From Marinobacter fonticola (lineage in GTDB: Bacteria; Pseudomonadota; Gammaproteobacteria; Pseudomonadales; Oleiphilaceae), in contig NZ_CP043042.1 in NCBI RefSeq assembly GCF_008122265.1, forward strand, positions 2,976,001-3,040,000: DNA of 64,000 nt, given 5' to 3'. The notes beneath the pieces were generated by a model that worked only from the letters and a program-made list of their open reading frames with translations, made no database searches and was not told the origin of the DNA. Both the position numbers and the translations under genes were made by a program. Positions 29,875-40,065 of the stretch are shown piece by piece; the stretch's first letter is position 1; each line of letters opens with the position of its first letter.

Positions 29875-30500
29875 AAGGGTGTCTCCGCCGATGACAGCCA
29901 GAAGTTCCACACCGGCTGACCTGCTTCCTCGAACAATTCCGCTGTTTCCTGCAACGGCAGACCCACCACGGCACTATAGCTTCCCCACAGGCCGTCCACG
30001 AATACCGCGCCCCGGCCTTGAATGCCGTAACCGCCTGCCTTGTCGGCCGGCTCGCCGGTTTGCCAGTAGGCTGCAATTTCCCCATCGGTGATCTTCCTGA
30101 ACCGCACTTCGGTGACAGCCAGGCGCGCATAGCAGCCGTATTCTCCCGCCAACGCCACCGCCGTCATCACCTTGTGCGTGCGCCCGGAAAGGAGTGCCAG
30201 CATCTCTGCCGCTTCCGCTTCACTGGCGGGCTTACCCATAATGCGATCGTCGCAGACCACCGTGGTGTCCGAGCCAATCACCAAACTATCGGAATCGTCA
30301 GCCCCGGCCAGTCCGGCTTCGGCTTTTTGACGAGCGAGGCGCTCGACATAGTGATCCGGCCGTTCGCCGGGAAGCGGCGTTTCATCGATATCCACCGGCG
30401 CTACCGAAAATGGAAGCCCAATCTGTTCGAGCAGTTCCCGGCGCCGGGGGGAGGCAGAGGCAAGTACAACGGGACGCATGGTCCTGGGGTGTCGAATCAT
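29871..30500 (-). CDS. Maf family nucleoside triphosphate pyrophosphatase (YhdE type)
   Basis: Maf proteins hydrolyse non-canonical or modified nucleotides; the YhdE branch encoded beside mreD prefers dTTP/UTP. The sequence has MRPVVLASASPRRRELLEQIG, the QKA segment (VERLARQKAEAG), the catalytic SDTTVVCDDRIMGKP motif, and GYGIQGRGAVFVDGLWGSYSAVVGLP. I use ATG 30500, one base past the mreD stop, which gives 209 residues; ATG 30479 (MRPVV) is the alternative and fits the family N-terminus equally well. Confidence 0.93.
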   Translation of the reverse strand: MIRHPRTMRPVVLASASPRRRELLEQIGLPFSVAPVDIDETPLPGERPDHYVERLARQKAEAGLAGADDSDSLVIGSDTTVVCDDRIMGKPASEAEAAEMLALLSGRTHKVMTAVALAGEYGCYARLAVTEVRFRKITDGEIAAYWQTGEPADKAGGYGIQGRGAVFVDGLWGSYSAVVGLPLQETAELFEEAGQPVWNFWLSSAETPL

Positions 30501-30502
30501 AG

Positions 30503-30982
30503 TCAGGCCAGTTTCAGGTTGAGACGATCGAGGATCGCGCAGACAAACGGCCAAACAACGGCGCTGGTGACCGCGGGCAAGAGATAAGTAAACCCGGGAT
30601 TGTCGGCACCCAGCACCTGGTTTACGAAATGCACGATCATCTGATTAATGCCGAGCAACAAGAAGACCATCAAGCACTGTTGCGGCAGGGGAAACATGCG
30701 TAGCCGTTGGTGCGTTGTCAGCACCAGAAAGGCCACCAGCGCCATGGCGAAGGCATTGATGCCCAGCGTGCCGGCCTCCAGCACGTCCAGCAGCAAACCC
30801 AACACCCAAGCCACCAGCACGCCGAAGCGATGAGGCGAGCGGAAGGTCCAGTAGAAGACCATCAGACCCAGCCATTCAGGACGCAGAATCAGCCAGTTTA
30901 CGGGAAACAGGGAGATACTCAGCACCAGGGCGACAATGACGCTGACCACAAACACCGGGTAGCTAATCACCGACAGACTCAT
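30503..30982 (-). CDS. mreD: Rod shape-determining protein MreD
   Basis: MreD is an integral membrane component of the elongasome (MreBCD-RodZ-PBP2-RodA). The 159 residues form about five helices, with the family-typical RPEWLGLMVFYWTFRSPHRFGVLVAWVLGLLLDVLEAGTLGINAFAMALVAFLVL. ATG 30982 overlaps the mreC stop by 4 nt. Confidence 0.96.
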   Translation of the reverse strand: MSLSVISYPVFVVSVIVALVLSISLFPVNWLILRPEWLGLMVFYWTFRSPHRFGVLVAWVLGLLLDVLEAGTLGINAFAMALVAFLVLTTHQRLRMFPLPQQCLMVFLLLGINQMIVHFVNQVLGADNPGFTYLLPAVTSAVVWPFVCAILDRLNLKLA

Positions 30983-31914
30983 GAACGTTCTCCCTCACCA
31001 CGATCCGGCGTGCTATCGGTCTCGGCCGGCGCGCACTCCGGTGGCGGCGTTTCGCCGTCGGCAACGGGCGCGCAATTCGGTTCGGCGCTACGAATCTGAG
31101 GCTGAAACACCACTAGCACCAAGTCGCTACGGTTGAGCGCTGCGGCGGGTTGGGCCTGAATTTCGGCGAACGATTCGCCGGGCTCGCTATGAACACGGGT
31201 GACCTGGGCCACGGGATAGCCCTTGGGAAAGCGTCCACCCAGTCCGGAACTCACCAACATATCGCCCTCTCTGACGTCCGCCGTATCCGGCACATGCATC
31301 AACTCAAGGGAATTCACGCTGCCCGTGCCCAATAGGATGGCGCGCACGCCGCTGCGCAGCACCTCCACCGGCACGGCGTGGCTACTGTCGGAAACGAGCA
31401 GCACGCGGGAGGTAAAACGATTGGTCTGGATCACTTGGCCCATCAGGCCGTTGGCATCCAGGATCGCCTGACCTTCGGCGACCCCATCGCGGGAGCCGCG
31501 ATTAACAATGACTTCGTGAGAAAACGGGTCCGGCGAAACGCCGATAATATCCGCCACCACAACCGTTTCATCTAACTGCGCCGACGCATCCTTGAGGTTA
31601 CGCAACTCGATGTTATCGGCGGCAAGGGACGCGTATTTGATGGAGCGACGCTCAAGGATGAGCAGGCGCGCCCGAAGTGACTCGTTTTCCTCCAAAAGCT
31701 CATCGCGACTGGCGAACACGTCGTCACTCCACTCGCCAAGGCTCGCCGGCACATGCCCCAGCCAGATGACTGGCGTCAACGCCGAGCCGAGCCAACTGCG
31801 TAACTCGTCAACCCGGTGAAAACGGGAATCCAGCACCACAAGCACAAGAGAGAGCACCACCACCAACAACAGCCGGAAGCCCGGGATGGGTCCCTGAACA
31901 AAAAGTGTCTTGAT
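30979..31914 (-). CDS. mreC: Rod shape-determining protein MreC, start codon uncertain
   Basis: MreC is a bitopic elongasome scaffold with a short cytoplasmic end, one helix, a coiled coil and a periplasmic beta domain. The helix (LLLVVVLSLVLVVLDSR), coiled coil (SRDELLEENESLRARLLILERRSIKYASLAADNIELRNLKDA) and beta domain (NRGSRDGVAEGQAILDANGLMGQVIQTNRFTSRVLLVSDSSHAVPVEVLRSG) are all present. The conserved N-terminal cytoplasmic segment (IKTLFVQGPIPGFR) is encoded in frame from 31914, but the codon at the expected start is ATC, and no ATG, GTG or TTG lies upstream in this frame for at least 25 codons. A GGGGAG site stands 9 nt before the ATC. The first ordinary start is TTG 31869, inside the helix. 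A MITE-like palindrome lies about 20 bp upstream. Confidence 0.93.
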   Translation of the reverse strand: MKTLFVQGPIPGFRLLLVVVLSLVLVVLDSRFHRVDELRSWLGSALTPVIWLGHVPASLGEWSDDVFASRDELLEENESLRARLLILERRSIKYASLAADNIELRNLKDASAQLDETVVVADIIGVSPDPFSHEVIVNRGSRDGVAEGQAILDANGLMGQVIQTNRFTSRVLLVSDSSHAVPVEVLRSGVRAILLGTGSVNSLELMHVPDTADVREGDMLVSSGLGGRFPKGYPVAQVTRVHSEPGESFAEIQAQPAAALNRSDLVLVVFQPQIRSAEPNCAPVADGETPPPECAPAETDSTPDRGEGERS

Positions 31915-31934
31915 AGCCCAATTCTCCCCACCTA

Positions 31935-31989
31935 GGAACCTCTGATTTCTAATTAAGGCTATTGCGCTTTAGGCTTAATCAGAGGTTCC
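31935..31989. mobile_element. Short palindromic MITE-like element between mreB and mreC
   Basis: A 55-bp element with inverted ends: GGAACCTCTGATT at 31935-31947 pairs with AATCAGAGGTTCC at 31977-31989. The right end read inward (GGAACCTCTGATTAAG) is the same 16 nt as both ends of the second element at 33154-33231. No clear target duplication is visible. It encodes nothing and sits 20 bp before the MreC coding sequence. Confidence 0.75.
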
Positions 31990-32000
31990 TTAAACGACAA

Positions 32001-32029
32001 CCGCCGCTGCGACGAATCGCCAGCGGCGG
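32001..32029. terminator. GC-rich hairpin after mreB
   Basis: Perfect 9-bp stem CCGCCGCTG (32001-32009) with CAGCGGCGG (32021-32029), 11-nt loop, about 50 bp after the mreB stop in the direction of mreC. Only a weak T-rich tail follows on the minus strand, so it may attenuate and not fully stop transcription into mreC. Confidence 0.5.
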
Positions 32030-32080
32030 CCTTGTGCAGTGAATAGTTCACTGCGATCCAATTCAATAGCGAAAGCCGGA

Positions 32081-33231
<1,151 letters not shown>

Positions 33232-33421
33232 TTTGCAAAATGAATGCGGCAACTTTAGCAGTGGGCCGGTACTCAGGCAAGGCTCATACGGGCCGGAGGC
33301 GGCGTCATATCTGACGAAACGAGAGGGTCGTCAAGGTTAGAATCTGCGCCAGGCGGCCTCCCGCAGGCGGCACAATCTGTTACCATATTGCGCCATTAAG
33401 AACCGTTAGTGGAGACGTTAC

Positions 33422-33709
33422 GTGGCCATATCCCGCGAGGACATCGAAAAAGTCGCCCTGCTCGCTCGCATTCGGCTTGACGACAGCCAGGTCGCATCCC
33501 TGGAAAATGACCTGGGCAATATTCTGAATCTCGTCGATCAGCTTCAGGCGGCGGATACCTCATCCGTCGAACCGCTTGCCCATCCACTCGATGCCACTCA
33601 GCGCTTGCGTGCGGACGAGGTGACCGAGAGCAATCAACGCGAGGCCTTCCAGCGCATCGCTCCGGCGACCGAAGACGGCCTGTACCTGGTGCCGCGCGTT
33701 ATCGAGTGA
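33422..33709 (+). CDS. gatC: Asp-tRNA(Asn)/Glu-tRNA(Gln) amidotransferase subunit C
   Basis: GatC stabilises the GatCAB complex that amidates misacylated Glu-tRNA(Gln) and/or Asp-tRNA(Asn). The 95 residues match the family: [54 protein letters not shown] and [34 protein letters not shown]. The start is GTG 33422, with GGAGA upstream. gatA follows after 49 bp. Divergent from mreB, the Pseudomonas-type arrangement. Confidence 0.96.
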   Translation: MAISREDIEKVALLARIRLDDSQVASLENDLGNILNLVDQLQAADTSSVEPLAHPLDATQRLRADEVTESNQREAFQRIAPATEDGLYLVPRVIE

Positions 33710-33758
33710 CGCCCCAGCCGCCGAACGACGACTTCATATTGTTACGGATATCCTTTAT

Positions 33759-35207
33759 ATGCACGACAAGACAGTAGCCGAACTGGCCCGTGATCTGGAG
33801 CAGGGCAAGGTTTCCAGCGTCGAACTGACCCAGCACTTCCTGGATCGGATTAAACAGGAAGATACTCGCTACAACAGTTTTATTACGGTCACCGAAGACG
33901 AAGCCCTACGCGATGCGAAGGCTGCGGACGAGCGGCGTGCCAGCGGCGATGCGACGCCCTGGACCGGCATTCCTTTCGCTCACAAAGATATCTTCTGCAC
34001 GAATGGCGTACGCACCACCTGCGGTTCGCGCATGCTCGAAAACTTCGTTCCGCCCTACGACGCCACCGTCACCGCCCGGTTTCGCAGTGCAGGCGCAGTG
34101 TGTCTGGGCAAGACCAACATGGACGAGTTCGCCATGGGCTCGTCGACCGAGAGCAGTTACTTCGGCGCCACTAAAAACCCCTGGGGCGACAACCACGTGC
34201 CCGGCGGCTCATCCGGCGGATCGGCGGCTGCCGTCGCCGCACGTCTAATACCGGCAGCTACGGCAACGGATACCGGCGGCTCTATCCGTCAGCCGGCGGC
34301 CCTGTGCGGCGTGTCCGGACTCAAGCCGACTTATGGACGCGTCTCCCGCTACGGGATGATCGCCTTTGCCTCAAGCTTGGACCAGGGCGGCACCATGGCA
34401 AGGACCGCCGAAGACAACGCCATGATGCTCAACGTCATGGCGGGCTTCGACCCCAAGGACTCTACTTGCATCGACAAGCCGGTCCCCGACTACACCGCCA
34501 CGCTCAACGAGCCGCTCAAGGGGCTGAAGATCGGCCTGCCAAAGGAATACTTTACCGATCAGCTCGATAGCCAAATGGCTCAACAGGTCCGCACGGCGGT
34601 TAGCGAGTACGAGAAGCTGGGCGCGACGGTTAAGGATATCTCCTTGCCCAACACCCATCTGGCGATCGCGGCCTACTACGTTATCGCGCCGGCGGAGGCA
34701 TCCGCCAACCTGTCCCGTTTCGATGGCGTACGCTACGGCTACCGCTGCGAAGATCCGAAAGATTTGCTCGATCTCTATACCCGTACACGGGCAGAGGGCT
34801 TCGGCGAAGAAGTTAAGCGCCGGATACTCATCGGCAGCTACGCGCTTTCCGCCGGCTACTACGACGCCTATTACCTGAAAGCCCAGAAAGTCCGGCGGCT
34901 GATCCAGCAGGATTTCATCAAGGCCTTCGAAGACGTGGATGTCATTATGGGCCCATCTTCACCATCGCCAGCCTTCACCCTCGGCTCGAAGACCGACGAT
35001 CCGGTGAAGATGTACCTGGAAGACATCTACACTATCGCCATCAACCTGGCCGGGGTTCCCGCCATGTCCATTCCCGCCGGCCAAATCAACGGCCTGCCCG
35101 TGGGCCTGCAACTGATTGGCAACTATTTCGACGAAGCCCGCCTGCTTAATGCTGCGCACCAGTACCAGCAGGTTACCGACTGGCACACTCAGGCGCCCGC
35201 GGGCTGA
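33759..35207 (+). CDS. gatA: Asp-tRNA(Asn)/Glu-tRNA(Gln) amidotransferase subunit A
   Basis: GatA is the glutaminase/amidase subunit that releases ammonia for GatB. The 482 residues carry the amidase-signature triad: Lys76 (PFAHKDIF), cis-Ser151 ([12 protein letters not shown]) and Ser175 ([12 protein letters not shown]). [16 protein letters not shown] follows. It is about 18 bp from gatB. Confidence 0.98.
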   Translation: MHDKTVAELARDLEQGKVSSVELTQHFLDRIKQEDTRYNSFITVTEDEALRDAKAADERRASGDATPWTGIPFAHKDIFCTNGVRTTCGSRMLENFVPPYDATVTARFRSAGAVCLGKTNMDEFAMGSSTESSYFGATKNPWGDNHVPGGSSGGSAAAVAARLIPAATATDTGGSIRQPAALCGVSGLKPTYGRVSRYGMIAFASSLDQGGTMARTAEDNAMMLNVMAGFDPKDSTCIDKPVPDYTATLNEPLKGLKIGLPKEYFTDQLDSQMAQQVRTAVSEYEKLGATVKDISLPNTHLAIAAYYVIAPAEASANLSRFDGVRYGYRCEDPKDLLDLYTRTRAEGFGEEVKRRILIGSYALSAGYYDAYYLKAQKVRRLIQQDFIKAFEDVDVIMGPSSPSPAFTLGSKTDDPVKMYLEDIYTIAINLAGVPAMSIPAGQINGLPVGLQLIGNYFDEARLLNAAHQYQQVTDWHTQAPAG

Positions 35208-35225
35208 AGCAGGAGAACGACAGAC

Positions 35226-36674
35226 ATGCAATGGGAAGTTGTGATTGGGCTGGAAATACACGTTCAGCTCGCAACCAAAACCAAGATCTTCTCGGGCACC
35301 AGCACCGCTTACGGTGCCGACGCAAACACGCAGGCCAGCGCTGTCGACCTGGCCATGCCAGGCACTCTGCCGGTCGCCAACGAGCAGGCGTTTCGTTTTG
35401 CCACCATGTTCGGCCTGGCGATCGACGCGGACATCGGCCGCCGCTCGGTGTTCGAGCGCAAGAACTACTTCTATCCGGACCTGCCCAAGGGCTATCAGAC
35501 CACCCAGTTGGCCGAGCCCATCGTCGGTGCGGGTCATGTGGACATCCAACTTGAAGATGGCACCGAGAAGCGCGTGCGCATCCACCATGCCCACCTGGAA
35601 GAAGATGCGGGCAAATCCCTGCACGAGGGCTACCACGGCGTGACGGGCATTGATCTGAACCGTGCCGGGACACCGCTGATCGAGATCGTCACCGAACCGG
35701 ACATGCGCAGCGCCGAGGAAGCCGTTGCTTTCGCCCGCCAGCTTCACGGCCTGGTGACGTCGCTGGGGATCTGTGACGGCGATATGTCGCAGGGCTCCCT
35801 GCGCTTCGACGTCAATATTTCCGTGCGGCCGGAGGGGGAGGAAAAGCTCGGCACCCGTACCGAGACCAAGAACCTGAACTCGTTCCGCTTTATGGAAGCA
35901 GCGATTCATCAAGAGGTGGAGCGCCAGATCGATGTACTCACGGATGGCGGCACCATCGTTCAGGAGACGCGACTTTATAACGGCGACCGCAATGAAAGTC
36001 GCTCCATGCGCACCAAAGAGGAAGCAAACGACTACCGCTACTTCCCGTGCCCTGACTTATTGCCGGTCGTGATCGATGACGATTTCATCGAACAGGTTCG
36101 CCTAACCATGCCGGAACTGCCGGATGCCAAGAAGGCACGTTTCCTGGCCGACTACACCCTCACCGAATACGACGCAGGCCTGCTCAGCGCCAACGCCCGC
36201 ACGGCCGAGTATTTCGAAGCCACAGCCAAGACGGGTGGCGATGCGAAACTGGCTGCCAACTGGATCCTGGGTGAGCTGAGCGCCCGGCTCAATGCCGAAG
36301 ATCTGAGCATCACCGACTCGCCGGTGTCTGCAGATCGCCTGGGCGCGCTGATCCAGCGTATTGCCGACAACACGTTGTCGTCGTCCGGCGCCAAGAAGGT
36401 TTTCGATCTGCTCTGGAACAACGACGAAGCCGACGTGGATAGCATCATCACCCGAGAAGGCCTTAAACAGGTCTCCGATACCGGGGAACTGGAAAAGCTG
36501 GTGGATAACGTTCTTGCCGACATGCCGGAGCAGATCGCCCAATATCGGGACGCCGACGAGAAGAAGCGGAAGAAGCTCATGGGTGGCTTTATGGGGCCGC
36601 TGATGAAAGCGTCGAAGGGCCAGGGTAACCCGAAGGTTCTGACGGACATTCTGAAGAAGAAGCTGGACGCTTAA
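35226..36674 (+). CDS. gatB: Asp-tRNA(Asn)/Glu-tRNA(Gln) amidotransferase subunit B
   Basis: GatB binds the misacylated tRNA, phosphorylates the side chain and transfers ammonia. The 482 residues start [22 protein letters not shown] and include [35 protein letters not shown] and the C-terminal YqeY-like tail ending [24 protein letters not shown]. Last gene of gatCAB; a strong palindromic hairpin follows. Confidence 0.98.
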   Translation: MQWEVVIGLEIHVQLATKTKIFSGTSTAYGADANTQASAVDLAMPGTLPVANEQAFRFATMFGLAIDADIGRRSVFERKNYFYPDLPKGYQTTQLAEPIVGAGHVDIQLEDGTEKRVRIHHAHLEEDAGKSLHEGYHGVTGIDLNRAGTPLIEIVTEPDMRSAEEAVAFARQLHGLVTSLGICDGDMSQGSLRFDVNISVRPEGEEKLGTRTETKNLNSFRFMEAAIHQEVERQIDVLTDGGTIVQETRLYNGDRNESRSMRTKEEANDYRYFPCPDLLPVVIDDDFIEQVRLTMPELPDAKKARFLADYTLTEYDAGLLSANARTAEYFEATAKTGGDAKLAANWILGELSARLNAEDLSITDSPVSADRLGALIQRIADNTLSSSGAKKVFDLLWNNDEADVDSIITREGLKQVSDTGELEKLVDNVLADMPEQIAQYRDADEKKRKKLMGGFMGPLMKASKGQGNPKVLTDILKKKLDA

Positions 36675-36707
36675 ATCTGCTAATAGCCCGCCCGATCAAG
36701 GGTGTCG

Positions 36708-36746
36708 AATGTAGCTGATGGGGTGGCCCCTCCCATCAGCTACATT
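36708..36746. terminator. Bidirectional hairpin between gatB and rimO
   Basis: Perfect 15-bp stem: AATGTAGCTGATGGG (36708-36722) with CCCATCAGCTACATT (36732-36746), 9-nt loop. It lies 34 bp after the gatB stop and 46 bp after the convergent rimO stop, so it can serve both. No long T tract. Its preceding motif GTCGAATGTAG also opens the hairpins after zapG. Confidence 0.6.
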
Positions 36747-36791
36747 TAGCCCTCACGCTCTCGCGTTCAGGCTTCAGCTAATAAGAAACCA

Positions 36792-38135
36792 TTAACCGAT
36801 CAAATCGGCCCAAAGATCATGCTCATCGGCATGCGTAACCCGGGCGCGGACGATCTGTCCCGGAGCCAGGCCGGTTTCGTCGTTCAGATAGACCATACCG
36901 TCAATCTCCGGGGCATCGGCCTTGCTGCGGCCGATAGCGCCCTCCTCGTCCACTTCGTCGATCAGCACATCAATTTCAGTGCCTATCTTGCGCTGTAACC
37001 GGGCGGCACTGATGTCCGCCTGCTTGGCCATAAAGCGTGCCAGCCGCTCTTCCTTGACCTCTTCCGGCACGGCACCGTCAATCTCGTTTGCCTTGGCCCC
37101 TTCCACCGGGCTGTACTTGAACGCACCGACCCGGTCCAGTTGGGCTTCGTCCAGCCAATCCAGTAGATATTGGAAGTCTTCTTCGGTTTCGCCCGGGAAA
37201 CCGACAATAAAGGTAGAGCGAATAGTCAGTTCCGGGCAGATCTCGCGCCACTTGCGAATCCGCTCCAGAGTCTTGCTGTCATGCGCCGGACGCTTCATCG
37301 CCTTGAGCACACGCGGGCTGGCATGCTGAAACGGGATGTCCAGATAAGGCAGGATTTTGCCCTCGGCCATCAGCGGTATCACGTTGTCCACATGGGGGTA
37401 GGGATAGACATAATGCAAGCGCACCCAAACACCCAACGCGCTCAGCGCCTCACACAGTTCCTGCATACGGGTCTTGAGCGGGCGCCCCTGCCAGAAGCCG
37501 GTCCGAAACTTTACGTCGACCCCGTAAGCACTGGTGTCCTGGGAAATCACCAGTAGCTCTTTCACACCGGCGTTCACCAGACGCTGGGCTTCATCCATAA
37601 CGTCGCCCACTGGCCGGCTGACCAAATCGCCGCGCATAGATGGAATAATGCAGAAGGTACACCGGTGGTTACAGCCCTCGGAAATTTTCAGATAGGCGTA
37701 GTGGCGAGGCGTGAGCTTAATACCCTGAGGCGGCACCAGATCCACGAACGGATCGTGGGTTTTCTGACTAGGCACATGCTCGTGGACGGCGCCGACCACT
37801 TCCTCATAGGCTTGTGGGCCAGTCACGGCCAGAACCTTCGGATGGGCTTCCCGTATGCGGTCCGCTTCAACACCCATGCATCCGGTCACGATAACCTTGC
37901 CGTTCTCCTGCAACGCCTCGCCGATAGCATCCAGAGACTCTTGCTTGGCCGCGTCGATAAAGCCGCAGGTGTTGACCACGACCACATCGGCATCGTTGTA
38001 GGTCGGGACCACTTCGTAGCCATCCATCCGAAGCTGGGTCAGGATTCGCTCCGAATCCACCAGGGCCTTGGGACAACCCAGGCTGATAAAACCAACTTTG
38101 CCGCCGTTTGTGGTGACGCCCTGACTATCGCTCAT
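36792..38135 (-). CDS. rimO: Ribosomal protein uS12 methylthiotransferase RimO
   Basis: RimO is a radical SAM enzyme that methylthiolates the conserved aspartate of ribosomal protein S12. The 447 residues have the three N-terminal cluster cysteines (C21 in ISLGCPKA, C57 in VVNTCGFI, C86 in VTGCMG), the radical SAM motif C155-x3-C159-x2-C162 (CNHRCTFC), and a C-terminal TRAM domain. [14 protein letters not shown] separates it from its tRNA-acting paralogue MiaB, also in this window. Start ATG 38135 with GAAGG upstream; an in-frame TTG four codons earlier is less likely. Confidence 0.97.
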   Translation of the reverse strand: MSDSQGVTTNGGKVGFISLGCPKALVDSERILTQLRMDGYEVVPTYNDADVVVVNTCGFIDAAKQESLDAIGEALQENGKVIVTGCMGVEADRIREAHPKVLAVTGPQAYEEVVGAVHEHVPSQKTHDPFVDLVPPQGIKLTPRHYAYLKISEGCNHRCTFCIIPSMRGDLVSRPVGDVMDEAQRLVNAGVKELLVISQDTSAYGVDVKFRTGFWQGRPLKTRMQELCEALSALGVWVRLHYVYPYPHVDNVIPLMAEGKILPYLDIPFQHASPRVLKAMKRPAHDSKTLERIRKWREICPELTIRSTFIVGFPGETEEDFQYLLDWLDEAQLDRVGAFKYSPVEGAKANEIDGAVPEEVKEERLARFMAKQADISAARLQRKIGTEIDVLIDEVDEEGAIGRSKADAPEIDGMVYLNDETGLAPGQIVRARVTHADEHDLWADLIG

Positions 38136-38499
38136 GATCCAAACCAACCTTCAGAAAACGGGAATAAAGAAAGCCAGCGCCCAGATGGACGCTGCGCGGC
38201 GCCATTGTACTCCACTCGACTGGCGGCCATAAGTCCGTACTACTGCGACGTCGTGCACAGACCCGCCGACAGACGCGACACACGGCTTGCTCATCTTTTA
38301 ACAGAGGTCTAAACTTTCAACGTGTTAGCTTTAAAATGCTGAACTCTGGGTGCACTTTATCTGGCAGTCGGTCGCGATGAATCGCCTTTTTATAGAAGAA
38401 CGAGACTTATAGAAGAACGAGACGACTTATAAAAGAACAAGACGTCGCATGGGCAGTGGACTCACTCCTTCACCTTATTCACGAGGCGGTTTAAAAAAT
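38136..38499. other. Divergent rimO / PilZ intergenic region
   Basis: About 360 bp containing promoters for rimO and the PilZ gene. Notable contents are the AT-rich stretch around 38312-38345 and the 17-bp tandem repeats at 38390-38443. No further gene is supported. Confidence 0.5.
38390..38443. repeat. Three 17-bp tandem units before the PilZ gene
   Basis: TTATAGAAGAACGAGAC occurs at 38390-38406 and 38407-38423 without change; after an extra GAC, a third copy with two substitutions (TTATAAAAGAACAAGAC) spans 38427-38443. The array ends a few bases before an in-frame ATG (38449) and about 55 bp before the favoured start (38500). The purine-rich unit GAAGAACGAGA could mimic a ribosome site. 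Confidence 0.93.
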
Positions 38500-38889
38500 A
38501 TGGCCGGTAAACTCAACCTGCGCCAGCAACAGCGCGTACCCACCGATATCGATGTCACCGTCATTAATCCCGACGGCGAGAGCCTGGTGTGTAAAACAGC
38601 CAACCTTTCCAGAGCCGGCATGATGGTCGAGTGCGAGAGCGACCGCGTACAATCCTTGATCTCCGACCGCTGGAATGTTGCACCGAAAGACCCCGTCGGA
38701 CTGGACGTCAGATTCTCGGTCCCTGTCGTGACCGTGCAATCCGTCAATATCGAAGCCCAATGTAACGTGGTCCATATTCGCCGTATCTCCCGCAAGGTTT
38801 TTCAACTGGGCCTCCAGTTCACCCATTTCGAAGGCAATGGCCACGACTACGTCGACCAGTATGTCAGCCGGCTACTCAGCAAAGACTAA
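38500..38889 (+). CDS. PilZ domain-containing protein
   Basis: A 129-residue protein that is almost entirely a PilZ-like beta-barrel: LRQQQRVPTDIDVTVINPDGESLVCKTANLSRAGMMVECESDRVQSL, with the RxxxR-like element (RQQQR) and the (D/N)xSxxG-like NLSRAGM that bind cyclic di-GMP, then a central beta strand region and LGLQFTHFEG. It therefore probably senses c-di-GMP, but the output is unknown. ATG 38500 (MAGKLNLRQQQR) is favoured by the family layout; ATG 38449 would add 17 residues and has the repeat array immediately upstream. It is unlinked to flagellar or cellulose genes here. Confidence 0.85.
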   Translation: MAGKLNLRQQQRVPTDIDVTVINPDGESLVCKTANLSRAGMMVECESDRVQSLISDRWNVAPKDPVGLDVRFSVPVVTVQSVNIEAQCNVVHIRRISRKVFQLGLQFTHFEGNGHDYVDQYVSRLLSKD

Positions 38890-39127
38890 TAGCCCGAACT
38901 CCCGCGCCCAGATGTTGGTGAAGGCGACCCCACCAAGTCCGCCGCTTTGGCATATTGTTATACCTCTAAACTCTAGCCCATCTTCTTCTTATGCACTTAC
39001 TCTCTCTGGTATAGTTTCGCTCCAATTATGCGGTACTGCGTCCCTTATACCTGACCCGATGTCACGGATCGCGAGGCGCACCGCCTGAACGAATCAATCT
39101 GCGTTTCACGCAACCGGTAACTGGATC

Positions 39128-40036
39128 ATGACCACCTATAATCTGACGCATCTCAAGCAACTGGAAGCTGAAAGCATCCACATCATCCGGGAAGTCGCTG
39201 CAGAGTTTGACAACCCCGTCATGCTCTACTCCATCGGCAAAGACTCCTCCGTCATGCTGCATTTGGCACGCAAGGCGTTCTATCCCGGCAAGATACCGTT
39301 CAAGTTGATGCACGTGGATACCACGTGGAAATTCAAGGAAATGATCGAGTTCCGGGACCGTCAAGCAGAGAAATACGGCCTCGACCTGATCGTCCATATC
39401 AATCAGGAAGGCGTCGACGCCGGTATCGGGCCGTTTACTCACGGTAGTGCCAAGCACACCGATGTTATGAAAACCCAGTCGCTGAAACAGGCATTGAACA
39501 AGTACAAATTCGATGCCGCTTTCGGCGGCGCCCGGCGCGATGAGGAAAAATCCCGCGCCAAGGAGCGGGTCTATTCGTTCCGTGACGAATACCATCGCTG
39601 GGACCCCAAGAACCAGCGTCCCGAGCTGTGGAATATCTATAACGGCAGGATCAACAAGGGCGAGAGTATTCGGGTGTTCCCGCTATCCAACTGGACCGAG
39701 CTGGACATCTGGCAATATATCTACCTGGAAAATATCGAGATCGTTCCACTTTACTATGCTGCCGAGCGGCCGGTGGTCGAGCGCGACGGCACCTTGATCA
39801 TGGTGGACGACGAGCGCATGCCGCTGAAAGACGGCGAGAAGCCGGCGATGAAATCGGTCCGTTTCCGCACCCTGGGCTGCTACCCGCTAACCGGCGCCAT
39901 TGAATCCAAGGCCGATACCCTGACCGACATCATTCAGGAAATGCTGCTGGCGAAAAGCTCCGAGCGTCAGGGTCGCGTGATCGATCACGACTCTGCCGGC
40001 TCGATGGAGCAGAAGAAACGCGAAGGTTATTTCTAA
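39128..40036 (+). CDS. cysD: Sulfate adenylyltransferase subunit 2
   Basis: CysD forms adenosine 5'-phosphosulfate from ATP and sulfate, driven by GTP hydrolysis in CysN. The 302 residues include the PAPS reductase/ATP sulfurylase fold with the pyrophosphate loop [23 protein letters not shown], and [28 protein letters not shown] and the C-terminal [11 protein letters not shown] are typical. It starts 238 bp after the PilZ gene, with a probable promoter in between (a TATAGT stands near 39010), and is followed by cysN after 29 bp. Confidence 0.98.
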   Translation: MTTYNLTHLKQLEAESIHIIREVAAEFDNPVMLYSIGKDSSVMLHLARKAFYPGKIPFKLMHVDTTWKFKEMIEFRDRQAEKYGLDLIVHINQEGVDAGIGPFTHGSAKHTDVMKTQSLKQALNKYKFDAAFGGARRDEEKSRAKERVYSFRDEYHRWDPKNQRPELWNIYNGRINKGESIRVFPLSNWTELDIWQYIYLENIEIVPLYYAAERPVVERDGTLIMVDDERMPLKDGEKPAMKSVRFRTLGCYPLTGAIESKADTLTDIIQEMLLAKSSERQGRVIDHDSAGSMEQKKREGYF

Positions 40037-40065
40037 CCGCCAGACAGTTTTACGGGAAGAGAATC

